From: Gammaproteobacteria bacterium
GTDB lineage: Bacteria; Pseudomonadota; Gammaproteobacteria; Pseudomonadales; Azotimanducaceae
Assembly (NCBI GenBank): GCA_026707945.1
Contig: JAPOVV010000016.1
Span: forward strand, 62,001-126,000
DNA length: 64,000 bases
Direction of reading: 5' to 3'
The translations under genes and the position numbers were made by a program. The notes under the pieces were generated by a model, which ran no database searches, was not told the DNA's origin, and saw only the letters and a program-made list of their open reading frames with translations. Below, piece after piece: positions 8,418-17,774 of this stretch; the first letter of the stretch is position 1, and each line of letters begins with the position of its first letter.

Positions 8418-9809
8418 TTGAATCGCCGTACGGTCATCGCGAACAGCCTCAGCGTTGCGGGTATCAGCATTGCCAATGCGGCCTTGACGGGCTGCGAAGC
8501 CTTTCTGCCCAATCGCCAGTCTGTGGGCAATGCGCGGGGTGGACGCGTAGTGATCGTCGGAGCAGGAATCGCGGGTCTCGCAGCTGCGTCGGAGCTTCGC
8601 ACCGCAGGTTTCGATGACGTGGTCGTGCTTGAAGCGCGCGACCGGATAGGAGGGCGTATTTGGACTTCGAGTGTTGGCGGTCTACCCGTCGACCTTGGCG
8701 CTTCCTGGATCCACGGCATTGACGGCAATCCGATCGCTAGGATCGCTGCCGATAACGATATTCGAATCGCATCGACTGACTACAACAACGAATTGATTCA
8801 CATTTGCGACGACGAAGCGCGCCAGCCTTCCAGGGAACACGTTGTGGAGGACTTCTGGAAATTCGCGCGACGACACACGCAGGAGTCGCTACGCACACTA
8901 TACAAACGTTACGTAAGCGAATCAAAGCTGGTTGACGAGGATCAACGATACCTAGCCTATGTGCTGAATACAGCGATCGAGCACGAGTTCGGTGCCGACA
9001 TCGGCGATCTCTCACTTTCGAGCATCACTGGCGGCAAGGCTTGGCCCGGGCGAGATGCGCTCTTTCCGGGCGGATACGGGCAAATCACCGCTGTACTTGC
9101 TGCCGGGCTAGACATCCGGACCGAGCACGCAGTCACACGCATTGACTATCGGGAGACGGGCGTTACCCTCACCACAGCGGCTGGTGCCAGCCTTGAAGCC
9201 GCTTCAGTAGTCGTGACGGTTCCCCTAGGTGCCCTCAAGAACGGCGGTGTGGAATTCGTACCAGAACTATCGCCAGCCAAGCAGCGTGCGATAGACGGTC
9301 TTGGCATGGGCGTGCTCAACAAGACCTGCTTGTTGTTTGATGAGGTCTTCTGGCCTCCGGAGGTCGAGCTGATCGGCTACGTGGGCGCTCACCCTGGGCA
9401 ATGGGCTGAGACGGTCAACCTATACGCCTATACGCAGCAACCAATCCTGATGATGTTCAATGCGGGCGCGTACGGCTTACAGATCGAGACCATGTCTGAC
9501 ATGGAAATCTTGAACGGGGCGCTTTCTGCGCTCGCAGAGATATTCGGGACCGTACTACCTTTAAAAGGTGCTCTGATCACACGATGGCAATCGGATCCAT
9601 GGTCTCGTGGTTCCTACTCGTACGTCCCAGCGGATTCGTCATGGGCATATCATGCCGAGCTTGCGAGACCTATTGAGGATCGGGTTTTTTTCGCCGGGGA
9701 GGCGACGCACGAAGATTTTCCCGCCACTGTGCACGGCGCATTTCTCTCTGGCATTCGAGCCGCGAGACAGATCGTCGCCAAAGACGAAAGGCGTTCCCGA
9801 TACCTCTGA
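8418..9809 (+). CDS. Exported flavin amine oxidase
   Basis: A 463-residue FAD-dependent amine oxidase of the MAO/polyamine oxidase family, which oxidises primary or secondary amines with release of peroxide. The Rossmann dinucleotide motif VVIVGAGIAGLAAASEL lies at about residues 43-60, followed by EARDRIGGRIWT and the LGASWIHG motif. The C-terminal FAD-contacting segment is FFAGEATHEDFPATVHGA. The N-terminus has a twin-arginine pair (NRRTVI) and a lipobox-like LTGC ending at Cys26, so it may be a Tat-exported lipoprotein; Tat export is common for cofactor-bearing enzymes. The start is TTG 8418 without a clear ribosome-binding site; an in-frame TGA lies 24 bp upstream, which limits the alternatives. 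Substrate unknown. Confidence 0.85.
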   Translation: MNRRTVIANSLSVAGISIANAALTGCEAFLPNRQSVGNARGGRVVIVGAGIAGLAAASELRTAGFDDVVVLEARDRIGGRIWTSSVGGLPVDLGASWIHGIDGNPIARIAADNDIRIASTDYNNELIHICDDEARQPSREHVVEDFWKFARRHTQESLRTLYKRYVSESKLVDEDQRYLAYVLNTAIEHEFGADIGDLSLSSITGGKAWPGRDALFPGGYGQITAVLAAGLDIRTEHAVTRIDYRETGVTLTTAAGASLEAASVVVTVPLGALKNGGVEFVPELSPAKQRAIDGLGMGVLNKTCLLFDEVFWPPEVELIGYVGAHPGQWAETVNLYAYTQQPILMMFNAGAYGLQIETMSDMEILNGALSALAEIFGTVLPLKGALITRWQSDPWSRGSYSYVPADSSWAYHAELARPIEDRVFFAGEATHEDFPATVHGAFLSGIRAARQIVAKDERRSRYL

Positions 9810-10115
9810 TGGTCCCAAGCCCGGTTCATGGCCTCTTGAGTAGCGTTTCTCTCATCAGCACCACACGCGTAGTCGAGATCGGCGTGTCCAATATCGCACG
9901 TTCAATGCAGGGCGCTAGTCTTCCTTCCTGCGACAGAAAATCGAAATTAGGTTCTAAACTACGTCGTAGAACTACCTGTCTACTTCGATGTAGACAAAAA
10001 TCCAACGGGGATATTCACGATCTATTCTTGACGCGAAAATTGACGCCACGAATTGGAGCTTTTTGTCGCACTTCCTTCGTTAAACTAGCCACATGGACTA
10101 TTCAAGAAATCTGTG
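9810..10115 (+). other. 306-bp intergenic region with small inverted repeats
   Basis: No convincing gene lies here. A short hairpin is visible at about 9980-9995 (TCTAC, loop TTCGAT, GTAGA) and a near-palindrome CTACGTCGTAG lies just upstream. Two TTGAC-like hexamers around 10028 and 10037 could be promoter -35 elements for the lipoprotein pair, with TAAACT near 10082 as a possible -10 of another promoter. None is strong enough to call. The open frame covering 9809-10129 has no domain, signal peptide or ribosome-binding site. Confidence 0.3.
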
Positions 10116-10754
10116 ATGTATCGGACTAGAGTGATCACAATGAGTGCGCTAGCGTCAGTCGCGATCGTACTCCTAGCCGGTTGTGGATCGTCCGCGAAGT
10201 TTCGGCTAGATTTCAGTGTGCCTAAACCGGTTATCGCTCCGCTGCCGATTCGTATAGCCACGTACTACCCACCACAGATTCGTACTCATATCTACGAAGA
10301 GAAAATCGAGAACCATGGCGACTTTCGCATCGATATGACAGGTGCGCACGAAGTTCTGTTTTCCACCGTATTCGACTCCCTCTTCGAACAGTACATTGAA
10401 GTAGAGAATTTCGAGGAAGTACCCGGTGACATTCACGGGATCATCTCTCCTTCAATTCAAGAGGTGCAGATCACGCTTCCACAACAGACCCGTAGCGACT
10501 ACTACGAAGTGTGGATTCGTTATCAGTTGCAATTGTGGGACAAGTCAGGACAATTGATTCATTCTTGGCCTTTAGCGGCGTATGGCAAAGCGAATAAAAA
10601 CAATTACCCGACGCTTAGCCGAACATCCTCGGCTGCTCTACACGACGCTGCGGAGTTTGCTCTACGTGACGCCGCGGCTAGTATGTCTTTTTACTTTGCT
10701 AAAGAGCCACAAGTTCAGTTGTGGATCGACTCGCTAGCGGGAACAACGTCATGA
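10116..10754 (+). CDS. Lipoprotein of unknown function (first of a pair)
   Basis: A 212-residue predicted lipoprotein: short basic start, hydrophobic core SALASVAIVLLAG and lipobox LAGC followed by GSS, which disfavours inner-membrane retention. The mature protein begins with a strand PLPIRIATYYP, has an alternating strand-helix region with the segment GIISPSIQEVQITLP, and ends with a helix of Ala-rich turns (AEFALRDAAASMSFYF). This resembles the general layout of small periplasmic lipoproteins that contribute to transport or assembly complexes, but no family is recognised. ATG 10116 is chosen because it keeps the charged n-region; GTG 10113 or ATG 10140 are possible. Its stop overlaps the next start. 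Confidence 0.7.
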   Translation: MYRTRVITMSALASVAIVLLAGCGSSAKFRLDFSVPKPVIAPLPIRIATYYPPQIRTHIYEEKIENHGDFRIDMTGAHEVLFSTVFDSLFEQYIEVENFEEVPGDIHGIISPSIQEVQITLPQQTRSDYYEVWIRYQLQLWDKSGQLIHSWPLAAYGKANKNNYPTLSRTSSAALHDAAEFALRDAAASMSFYFAKEPQVQLWIDSLAGTTS

Positions 10755-11410
10755 TGGGTAAAGCGCTCACCGCCATAGTGATCTTAGCCGTATTCGCGTC
10801 GACGGGGTGCGTGTCGTCAACGATCCAACAAGTGCGGCAAGGTGAAACGGGGATTGCCGGTCATGAAGCGATCGCAATTCTGGGGCGCCGTCACAAGAAT
10901 CGAGATGAAACGCGCCATAGTTTCGTTGAATGCGTTTCGAATCGTACGTCATCGGGCTCTAATCCAATCTCGGTGATCGGTGACAAGGCCTTTTTAGACT
11001 CATTGTTCCCCTGGTTCGAACCTCGCACTGCGCCTCTTGAGCTCACCGAGCTTGGCAGACTGGTAGCCCGTCCAGAGATCGCACAAAGAATCAAAGAGAT
11101 AGGTGTTCGTTACATCGTTTGGATTGAAGGCACAACAGAAAGACGCGACCAAGCTGGAACGCTTCAATGTGCTGTAGCGAGTGGTGGCTTGCCCGCGTGT
11201 TTTGGATTCCTAAGTTGGGAAGGTGCTTCGGACTATGAAGCGACGATCTGGGATATCTCGAATCAGATTAACGTCGGAAAACTCAGCTCAGAAGCGCGAG
11301 GCGTTTCGTTCGTTCCTGCTGTGATCGTTCCATTGCCGTTTATCGCACGCGTTCAGGCTTCAGCGTGCAATACGTTAGCGGATCAAATAAAGTCGTTCAT
11401 AACCGGATAA
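10751..11410 (+). CDS. Lipoprotein of unknown function (second of a pair)
   Basis: A 219-residue predicted lipoprotein with hydrophobic core ALTAIVILAVFAS and lipobox STGC followed by VSS. The mature part contains an ITAM-like region around HEAIAILGRR, a pair of conserved-looking cysteines (FVEC and LQCAVASGG...ACFGF) that could form disulphides, and a beta strand EATIWDISNQ near the C-terminus, a pattern seen in lipoproteins whose genes are copied in pairs. ATG 10751 overlaps the previous stop (ATGATGG), so the two are co-translated and probably act in one complex. Function unknown. Confidence 0.7.
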   Translation: MMGKALTAIVILAVFASTGCVSSTIQQVRQGETGIAGHEAIAILGRRHKNRDETRHSFVECVSNRTSSGSNPISVIGDKAFLDSLFPWFEPRTAPLELTELGRLVARPEIAQRIKEIGVRYIVWIEGTTERRDQAGTLQCAVASGGLPACFGFLSWEGASDYEATIWDISNQINVGKLSSEARGVSFVPAVIVPLPFIARVQASACNTLADQIKSFITG

Positions 11411-11528
11411 CATCGGTCGCGCTACGCCGAGAATCAGTCAATCACAGTCATCTCTCAATAAGTAACTATTGATTCGAGACGCTCGATTGGTGCGAGTATT
11501 AGAGTTTCTGAAGACTTAACGATTCGAC

Positions 11529-12443
11529 ATGCCTATTACAGCTAGAGAACGATTTGAACACGCAGTCGAGGTCGTCCAGGAAGACCTTGAGGCGGACAGT
11601 CACGTACTTGCCGCCATTTTGTGCGGCAGCCTTTCCTACGACGAAGTCTGGGATAAATCTGATATCGATTTGGTTGTGATCACCACGGATGAGAAGAAGC
11701 AGCTTCACGAAGCGATATGCCTCACCGCGGAAGATGTCAATATTCACACATCTCTCATTCCACGAAACCAATTCAAGCGAACGCTTGACGCCGCCCATCG
11801 CAATTCATTTCAGCATTCGGTCTATGCGCGATCCAAATTGCTGTTCAGCAAAGACCCTTCGATCGACCGAATGTACGACGATATTGATCAGCTTGGCAAG
11901 CATGACCTTCAGATTAGGATGATGAACGATGCGCAGTTCACGATCATGCAACTCTACAAAGCGAAAAAATGGCACTTGATCAAGGACGATCCCCACTACA
12001 CCGCCAATTGGATCCTGAATACCGCGGGGGCGCTCGCCAACGTCGTTGTCAGTCAAGCCGGTCGACTTGTCGATCGTGAAGCGCTCGTCGAAGCCACGAA
12101 AATCAAGCCAGATTTATTCAAACTAGTCTATACCGACCTTTTCGATAAGAAAGTAAGTCACGCAGCACTCAGTCGCGCAATCGAAGCAATCGACAACTAT
12201 CTCGAACCGCTCGCAGAGGAACTCTTCGAACCAGTGATCGACTATCTTCGCGGCGCAGGTGGTGAACCGCGCTCCAGCACGGAACTCGAAACTCATTTCG
12301 AAAGAAACTACGACCTGCACCATGTCGTGACGGCATGCGAGTGGTTATCAGATCTCGGCATCATCGAGAAAGCATCGATTCACACCAAATTAACGTTATT
12401 CAGTCAGAACGAAGTCGAGGAATTGGCGTTTTTCGTGGTCTAA
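11529..12443 (+). CDS. Nucleotidyltransferase of the DNA polymerase beta superfamily
   Basis: A 304-residue protein with the minimal nucleotidyltransferase signature near the N-terminus: CGSLSYDEVWDKSDIDLVVI (about residues 31-50), combining the GS turn with the DxD metal pair (SDIDL), followed by a third acidic strand around VNIHTSL. The rest is mainly helical and includes a tyrosine- and lysine-rich stretch (QLYKAKKWHLIKDD). The length and domain order resemble aminoglycoside-type or HI0073/KNTase-like stand-alone transferases. It may transfer a nucleotide to a small molecule or protein; the acceptor cannot be read. Start ATG 11529 lacks a strong Shine-Dalgarno. Confidence 0.75.
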   Translation: MPITARERFEHAVEVVQEDLEADSHVLAAILCGSLSYDEVWDKSDIDLVVITTDEKKQLHEAICLTAEDVNIHTSLIPRNQFKRTLDAAHRNSFQHSVYARSKLLFSKDPSIDRMYDDIDQLGKHDLQIRMMNDAQFTIMQLYKAKKWHLIKDDPHYTANWILNTAGALANVVVSQAGRLVDREALVEATKIKPDLFKLVYTDLFDKKVSHAALSRAIEAIDNYLEPLAEELFEPVIDYLRGAGGEPRSSTELETHFERNYDLHHVVTACEWLSDLGIIEKASIHTKLTLFSQNEVEELAFFVV

Positions 12444-12479
12444 AAATCCGAAACACCATAATGTAGCGCCCATCGACGC

Positions 12480-15431
12480 GTGTCAAAGACTTCTATTCGC
12501 GTGGCAAAACAAACTGGCAGCAAGCGAAGGACCAACGGCCGATCAGAATCACGAAGCCGTCCAAATGGTCATCGCACGACGATCGAGGTTCAAGGTTCTC
12601 GCGTTCACAATCTAAAGAACGTATCGGTCGAAATACCTCGCGATGCGCTTATCGTCGTTACGGGGCTATCCGGGTCTGGCAAATCATCTCTCGCGTTTGA
12701 CACGATCTATGCCGAAGGCCAGCGCCGTTACATGGAGTCGTTATCGAGTTTCGCAAGACGGTTTATCGCGCAAGTGGAAAAACCCGATGTCGATTTCGTA
12801 TTTGGACTTTCGCCTGTTGTTTCCATTGAGCAGAAAACGATCGCCCGGAATCCGCGTTCGACCGTTGGAACCCTTACCGATGTCTCCACCTACCTCAATC
12901 TGCTGTACGCAACGATTGCCGAGGCGACATGTCCTTACACCAACGAAGACGTACCAATAAAAACAAGCGGCAATATTCTTGAGTCCATTCTTAGTTTGCC
13001 CGAGGGTGCCGAGTTCGAACTTCAAGTTCCGATCTTCTTGATCTACGGCGAAGACGCTTCCCTTCTCTTCACTGAAGTCCGCAAACAGGGATGTCGAACC
13101 GTCATCATTGATGGCGAACGTGTCGACCTGAGCGACGAAGTCCCTGGAGGCGTCGAGGGTGACCCACAGATGTACGCGGTTGTCGACAAATTCACACGCG
13201 TCGATGGAATCGAAAAGCAACTCAATGCGGCTATTGAGCACGCCCTTCGGGTCGGTGACTCGCTGATGACCATCGAGATCACCGGCGGATTAAGCAAAGC
13301 CGCACGTTCCAAGTTCTATAAAGACTTCGGGAGCAAGACCAAGAATCTGGTCTTCGGCGATATCGTGCCCGATTATTTCGTTTTCAACAAGCCTGAAGCT
13401 GCGTGCCGAACATGCGGCGGTATTGGCACAACGAAGATGACGCATCGGGACCTGCTGGTCACGAATCCTGAACGAAGTTTGCGCCAAGGATGCTTCCTAC
13501 GTGAAGCGTTCACCTATCGACCAGAATCACATGCTGGTTATTCGCTCTACACCGTGGCTCAGGAATACGACATCGACATGGATGCCCCATGGCAAGAGCT
13601 TTCACCCGAAGCACAAGAAATCGTGCTGCACGGTACCAAAGGGAAACTCCTGCAGCTGCAAATACCCCCTGAAAGTAAAGATCGCAAGGAACGCTGGCTA
13701 CGTTGGCCGATCAACTTCAATGGCGTGGCAGGAAACATTGAACGGTCTTACCGTTGGTATCGACAACAGGATGTGCCAAATTCGAATATGGAACGATGGC
13801 TTGACCGCGTCATGGTTGAGCACGTCTGCGCTGACTGCCAAGGCTCACGCTTAAAGTCGACACGCATGCTGTTTCACATTGAAGGCAAGAACATCTACGA
13901 GCTTGGTCAGATGAACTTCGATGAGTTGCAAGTGTTCCTTGACTCACTTAAGTTCAGCGGTCCGCAAGCCGAAGCCGGTAGACAGATCAAAACCGAGATC
14001 ATGAAACGTATTGATCTCTTGCTCGGTATCGGACTCGATTACCTGAATCTGAATCGTGCCTCAGGCACACTATCGGGCGGCGAAGCCCAACGCATCAGAC
14101 TCTCGACTCAAATCGGATCCGGCTTGATGGGAATGTTGTATGTCCTCGATGAACCTTCGATCGGATTACATCCGAAGGACAACACAAAAATGATCGCGAC
14201 ATTGAAATCACTCCGCGATCTAGGCAATACCGTGATCGTAGTTGAACATGACGAAGACACGATCCGAGCAGCAGATCACGTTGTGGAAGTAGGGCCTGGA
14301 CCAGGCATACACGGGGGTTCGATCGTCGTCCAAGGTCCACTACACGACATTCTCGAAAACGATGAATCACCAACGGGTCAGTATCTAAGCGGTAAGAAGA
14401 AGATTGAGACGCCACAGGATCGACGCGAGCTGAATGGCAAAGAGCTCGTGATTCGCGGTGCGAAAGAAAACAATCTCAAGGACATCGACGTCACCATCCC
14501 GCTTGGTTTATTTGTCTGTGTGAGTGGCGCATCGGGATCCGGCAAATCGACCCTAATCAACGAGATTCTGTACAAGGAATTGTGGAAGCAACTCGTTGAT
14601 ACGCGCTCACTTTCTGGTGACCACGATTCGATTGATGGTGTTGAACACCTTACTCGCGTGATCAATATCGATCAGTCGCCTATCGGCCGGAATAGCCGCT
14701 CGAATCCTTCCACGTATGTCGGCATCTACGACGAGATTCGAAAACTGTTCGCCAGTGCGCAGCTATCGAAAGATCGAGGCTATAAACCTGGCAGGTTTAG
14801 TTTCAACGTCAAAGGCGGGCGTTGCGAAGAGTGTCAAGGCGAAGGTACGATCAGAACGAAGTTGTATTTCATGCCTGACGTTGAAGTCACTTGTGCTGCG
14901 TGTAAGGGGCAACGTTTCAATTCTGAAACGCTGGAAGTTACCTACCTCGATAAGAACATCGCCGACGTGTTGGATATGTCTATTGAAGACGGTGTGAAGT
15001 TCTTCGAAAATGAACCGAAAATCGCGAGAAAGATCAAAGTCCTTGACGATCTAGGGTTAGGCTACCTGACCCTTGGTCAGTCTGCGACGACGCTCTCAGG
15101 TGGTGAGGCGCAACGGGTCAAACTCGCCACTGAGTTAGCAAAACTACAGAATCGCGGACACATCCTTTACATTTTGGACGAACCAACAACGGGACTTCAT
15201 CTAGCGGATATTCAGAATCTACTCAATTGCCTCCACCGTTTGGTCGATGCAGGACATACGGTTCTCTGTATCGAACACCACCTTGACGTGATCAAGACGG
15301 CCGACCATGTGATCGACTTAGGACCGGAAGGTGGTCGCGGCGGTGGCGAAGTTATCGCGGAAGGTACCCCTGAAGATATCGTCCGCACGAAATCGTCATT
15401 TACGGGGCAATACCTAAGGGCACATCTTTAA
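12480..15431 (+). CDS. uvrA: Excinuclease ABC subunit A (UvrA) family
   Basis: A 983-residue UvrA with two ABC ATPase halves. Walker A motifs: GLSGSGKS (62-69) and GASGSGKS in the second half. Signature and Walker [14 protein letters not shown]...LDEPSIGLH and [13 protein letters not shown]...LDEPTTGLH. Zinc elements: the C-terminal finger (CEECQGEG...CAACKGQRF) is intact and a middle CADCQGSRL is present, but the N-terminal module shows only its second cysteine pair (CRTC, about 309-312); the first CxxC expected about 25 residues earlier is replaced by KFYKDFG. The UvrB-binding region is of normal length. A basic 35-residue N-terminal tail (start GTG) is extra. It acts in damage recognition in nucleotide excision repair; whether this is the housekeeping copy or a paralogue is unclear. 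No LexA-like box is seen upstream. Confidence 0.93.
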   Translation: MSKTSIRVAKQTGSKRRTNGRSESRSRPNGHRTTIEVQGSRVHNLKNVSVEIPRDALIVVTGLSGSGKSSLAFDTIYAEGQRRYMESLSSFARRFIAQVEKPDVDFVFGLSPVVSIEQKTIARNPRSTVGTLTDVSTYLNLLYATIAEATCPYTNEDVPIKTSGNILESILSLPEGAEFELQVPIFLIYGEDASLLFTEVRKQGCRTVIIDGERVDLSDEVPGGVEGDPQMYAVVDKFTRVDGIEKQLNAAIEHALRVGDSLMTIEITGGLSKAARSKFYKDFGSKTKNLVFGDIVPDYFVFNKPEAACRTCGGIGTTKMTHRDLLVTNPERSLRQGCFLREAFTYRPESHAGYSLYTVAQEYDIDMDAPWQELSPEAQEIVLHGTKGKLLQLQIPPESKDRKERWLRWPINFNGVAGNIERSYRWYRQQDVPNSNMERWLDRVMVEHVCADCQGSRLKSTRMLFHIEGKNIYELGQMNFDELQVFLDSLKFSGPQAEAGRQIKTEIMKRIDLLLGIGLDYLNLNRASGTLSGGEAQRIRLSTQIGSGLMGMLYVLDEPSIGLHPKDNTKMIATLKSLRDLGNTVIVVEHDEDTIRAADHVVEVGPGPGIHGGSIVVQGPLHDILENDESPTGQYLSGKKKIETPQDRRELNGKELVIRGAKENNLKDIDVTIPLGLFVCVSGASGSGKSTLINEILYKELWKQLVDTRSLSGDHDSIDGVEHLTRVINIDQSPIGRNSRSNPSTYVGIYDEIRKLFASAQLSKDRGYKPGRFSFNVKGGRCEECQGEGTIRTKLYFMPDVEVTCAACKGQRFNSETLEVTYLDKNIADVLDMSIEDGVKFFENEPKIARKIKVLDDLGLGYLTLGQSATTLSGGEAQRVKLATELAKLQNRGHILYILDEPTTGLHLADIQNLLNCLHRLVDAGHTVLCIEHHLDVIKTADHVIDLGPEGGRGGGEVIAEGTPEDIVRTKSSFTGQYLRAHL

Positions 15432-15491
15432 CGCGTAGATTTCCGCTAGGTCGTTCTCGAAACATCCACGCGGATTGGCGTTCGAAGCGAG

Positions 15492-16340
15492 CTACCCTTC
15501 CGAATTTAGTGGAGAGCAATCTAGTACACCACTGAATGTCGTGTTCTTTTGAGGATTCCCTAAATAGCGCACTGCGCATGCACCTGAGGACGTAACTTCA
15601 AGTTCTTTTTGAGCATGGACCGATGCGTTCGAAGCGCCACTCGTCACGATCGATGCCCGGCTCGCAAGTAACTTAGTTGCGTCGAGTGAACCTGTTCCGG
15701 ATATCCGTGCGGAAACCGCCTCAGTCTCCCCGTTTACGCGAATCGTTGCCGTGCCCGATATTCGGCAATCTACGGAATCACTTTTGATATCTTTCACTTT
15801 GAGCGAGGCAGTACCTGAGGACACCAACTCTACATTCGGTGCTGAAATCGATTTGCTTGACACGGCACTCACACCACCACAAACGAGCTTCACGCCTTCC
15901 GTATCGAGCAGTTGTGACTCAATATCAAGGCGCGCCTTTCCGCCGAACATTAGTTCTCGAAGGCGAGGTGATGAGATCTCAATCAAGTAGTGAGATGTAT
16001 ATGCAATCGATCGGTTTTCACTCGTGCGACGTTTCAGAATTAGGTCCAATAAGTGAGACGCAAGGGACCTAGCGCTCTCGGAATATCCTGAACCGTCTTT
16101 ATTCGGACCTAACTCCAGCGTGCCATCGCGTACTTTCACATCCAAGGCAGCGAGCGCTCTCTCACTCGCACTTATCGTCAAAGAAGGTCCGTCACCGGCC
16201 GACACACGGATCACGCCGTTCAAGGATGTCGAGACTTTTTCGAATTCAGAAACTTGGAACTCTTTGGATTGCGTTGAAACGGAGCCTTCATCAGGCGGAA
16301 CTTCACGATTACTCACAGTAGACACGGACTGAATCCTCAT
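15492..16340 (-). CDS. DUF2807 (GIN domain) beta-helix protein
   Basis: A 282-residue protein with the DUF2807/GIN pattern: repeated short strands of Ser, Gly and Thr (EVSTSLNGVIRVS, VELVSSGTASLKVKDI, ARISGTGSLDATKLLAS) that stack into a right-handed beta solenoid. No signal peptide is visible, unlike many members. The start is uncertain: ATG 16340 overlaps the upstream gene by 32 bp, while GTG 16316 would give the usual 8-bp overlap and the start SNREVPP. It is the last gene of a four-gene minus-strand operon beginning at the DUF2089 regulator. In other bacteria such proteins sit beside envelope-stress and SHOCT-like proteins. Function unknown. Confidence 0.75.
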   Translation of the reverse strand: MRIQSVSTVSNREVPPDEGSVSTQSKEFQVSEFEKVSTSLNGVIRVSAGDGPSLTISASERALAALDVKVRDGTLELGPNKDGSGYSESARSLASHLLDLILKRRTSENRSIAYTSHYLIEISSPRLRELMFGGKARLDIESQLLDTEGVKLVCGGVSAVSSKSISAPNVELVSSGTASLKVKDIKSDSVDCRISGTATIRVNGETEAVSARISGTGSLDATKLLASRASIVTSGASNASVHAQKELEVTSSGACAVRYLGNPQKNTTFSGVLDCSPLNSEG

Positions 16341-16743
16341 CGTCGTGAATATTGATCGTGAGTCCCTGAAGTGCTTGGCGAAGTTCGTTGTCCTTCAAAC
16401 CTGCGAGTCCATGCAAAGTACCCGGGACCGCTTCGTCCAATGCTTCGGCTACCTGTGGGTTGAGTTTCGACAAATCCACCCCAAGAGAAATCAGCTTCAC
16501 GGGTACTCGAACGTTGACTTCATCTGTCCCAGAACTAATCTGTACGACCAAGAACTTAGGTAATTCTCGGTCGGCAACATCAAGTTGGTACGCCGGCGAT
16601 TCTTCAGAGGACAATGCATCTAGCAGTTGCTCAGCCTCATCGACGGTCACTTTGCCGTCGTGCAGCATATCGAGGACCTTTCTAACGTCACTTTGGTCGC
16701 TTAACGTCGAACTGTTCTCATTCATGTCAGATCGCTCATTCAT
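16309..16743 (-). CDS. SHOCT-like N-terminal domain protein (YvlB-type)
   Basis: A 144-residue soluble protein. Residues about 18-45 match the SHOCT-like helical hairpin found at the N-terminus of YvlB/DUF4097 proteins (KVLDMLHDGKVTVDEAEQLLDAL). The remainder is a small alpha/beta domain (LPKFLVVQISS, VRVPVKLISLGVDLSKLNP, then a C-terminal strand TINIHDDEDSVRVY). A strong AGGAGG lies 11 bp upstream (16755-16760 on the minus strand), so translation starts independently of the upstream gene 70 bp away. It overlaps the DUF2807 gene. The combination SHOCT-like plus GIN or DUF4097 is common as split or fused forms. Confidence 0.75.
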   Translation of the reverse strand: MNERSDMNENSSTLSDQSDVRKVLDMLHDGKVTVDEAEQLLDALSSEESPAYQLDVADRELPKFLVVQISSGTDEVNVRVPVKLISLGVDLSKLNPQVAEALDEAVPGTLHGLAGLKDNELRQALQGLTINIHDDEDSVRVYCE

Positions 16744-16813
16744 TTTTAGTCCTACCTCCTAGAACATCCATATCGAAAAAACTCCGTTCGAGAAATTCGT
16801 GCGTTCACGGAAT

Positions 16814-17059
16814 TCATAACACTGAAATATCCAGCAGCGTCTCGTCATCTCGAAGCGAGATTCGTACGCCGCGCAACGCACCGACGATACGCGTCAATAA
16901 AACGATCTGCTTACCTCTTCGTACCCAGCGTGTCGAACCCAGTTGCATTGACAGACCAACAATCAAGAGCACGATCATGATCGGCCAGAACACAAAAACG
17001 GGCAAAACAAGAGGCACTTTCTGATCGCGTCGCCAACGTAATACCGCGATCGACGTCAT
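16814..17059 (-). CDS. Small inner-membrane protein
   Basis: An 81-residue protein with one long hydrophobic stretch (VLPVFVFWPIMIVLLIVGLSM, about 18-38) flanked by Arg/Lys-rich segments (RWRRDQK before and RWVRRGK after). The C-terminal 40 residues are amphipathic (GALRGVRISLRDDETLLDIS). The ATG overlaps the DUF2089 stop (ATGA). Such small membrane proteins are frequent between DUF2089 regulators and DUF4097/SHOCT-like proteins. No function can be assigned. Confidence 0.65.
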   Translation of the reverse strand: MTSIAVLRWRRDQKVPLVLPVFVFWPIMIVLLIVGLSMQLGSTRWVRRGKQIVLLTRIVGALRGVRISLRDDETLLDISVL

Positions 17060-17427
17060 CGGTTTCTCAGTCGATCGAGAACTTCAGATACACTCAAATC
17101 GCCTGACTCGAGTTTGTCGAGCAATTCGGGATCCGACTTCGATGAGGATTCAGCGTCTAATCCCTGCACTCGGGGAAGTTGAGAGGAGATCGATGCTAGT
17201 CGATTCTTCACAGTTGGGTAACTGATACCGAAAACCTTCTCCATCGCTTTCAACGAGCCATGGACCCGCAAGAAAACCGTTACGAACAACTGGTCTGCCG
17301 CTGACAAACGAGCGAGCGGCGAAATGTCGAAACTCCCTTCCATCGCGACATCGCAATCAGCACACTCGACGCGCGCAACCGACATGCCACGATCGCAATT
17401 CGGGCACTTTGCTTTTGACACATCCAT
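17056..17427 (-). CDS. DUF2089-family zinc-ribbon/helix-turn-helix regulator
   Basis: A 123-residue protein. The N-terminus has two zinc-ligand pairs (CPNCDRG at about 8-14 and CADC at about 22-25), then the DUF2089 core: LSAADQLFVTVFLRVHGSLKAMEKVFGISYPTVKNRL, a helix-turn-helix with YPTVKNRL as recognition helix, and the terminal GDLSVSEVLDRL helix. The family acts as a transcriptional regulator, usually of the operon it heads. It is the first gene of the minus-strand operon and is preceded by an unusually AT-rich stretch that may be its own operator. Confidence 0.88.
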   Translation of the reverse strand: MDVSKAKCPNCDRGMSVARVECADCDVAMEGSFDISPLARLSAADQLFVTVFLRVHGSLKAMEKVFGISYPTVKNRLASISSQLPRVQGLDAESSSKSDPELLDKLESGDLSVSEVLDRLRNR

Positions 17428-17530
17428 AGACGTATTTAACCAATTTATTTCGTAATATCAATGGTAATATTAATTTTATTGACATTATTGGATATACTTA
17501 TCGATATATTTAATATGAAAGTAGTGTTTA
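17428..17530 (-). promoter_or_regulatory. AT-rich promoter/operator region upstream of the DUF2089 operon
   Basis: About 100 bp that is strongly A/T-rich compared with the flanks. It contains a direct repeat of GTAATATNAAT at 17452-17462 and 17464-17474 (12-bp period, one mismatch), then TTGACA at 17479-17484 and several TATA-like tracts to about 17515. Promoters can be proposed in both directions, but none is certain. The repeat would suit autoregulation by the DUF2089 protein. Confidence 0.4.
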
Positions 17531-17774
17531 AGAGACACATACGATTGATTCGCGTCTAGCTTGGGTCGAACGAAGACCAGCCACACTTGATCTTTGATGA
17601 AGTCCCGATTCTTAGTGACCGAACCACCGGGACTGGTCGAATACCCTCGCTCATTCCCGCGGAATCAGGATATCGCCGTGCGTCTGCTCCAACTGAGGTG
17701 CACGGATTCAAATCGACCTGGACAGTCGCCAATGACTACAACGACCAAGGATACGTATGGCCTCTCACTGATGA
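17531..17774 (+). other. Intergenic segment with no supported gene
   Basis: About 240 bp between the DUF2089 promoter region and the tandem repeats. Two overlapping open frames (17587-17790 and 17594-17809) have no recognisable domain or ribosome-binding site and end inside the repeat array. Possibly the remnant of an older gene or the left flank of an acquired segment; nothing specific is visible. Confidence 0.3.

Noticed and set aside
9809-10129. 106-residue open frame after the amine oxidase
   Set aside because: It is Arg/Cys/Ser-rich without a pattern and overlaps the likely promoter area of the lipoprotein pair.
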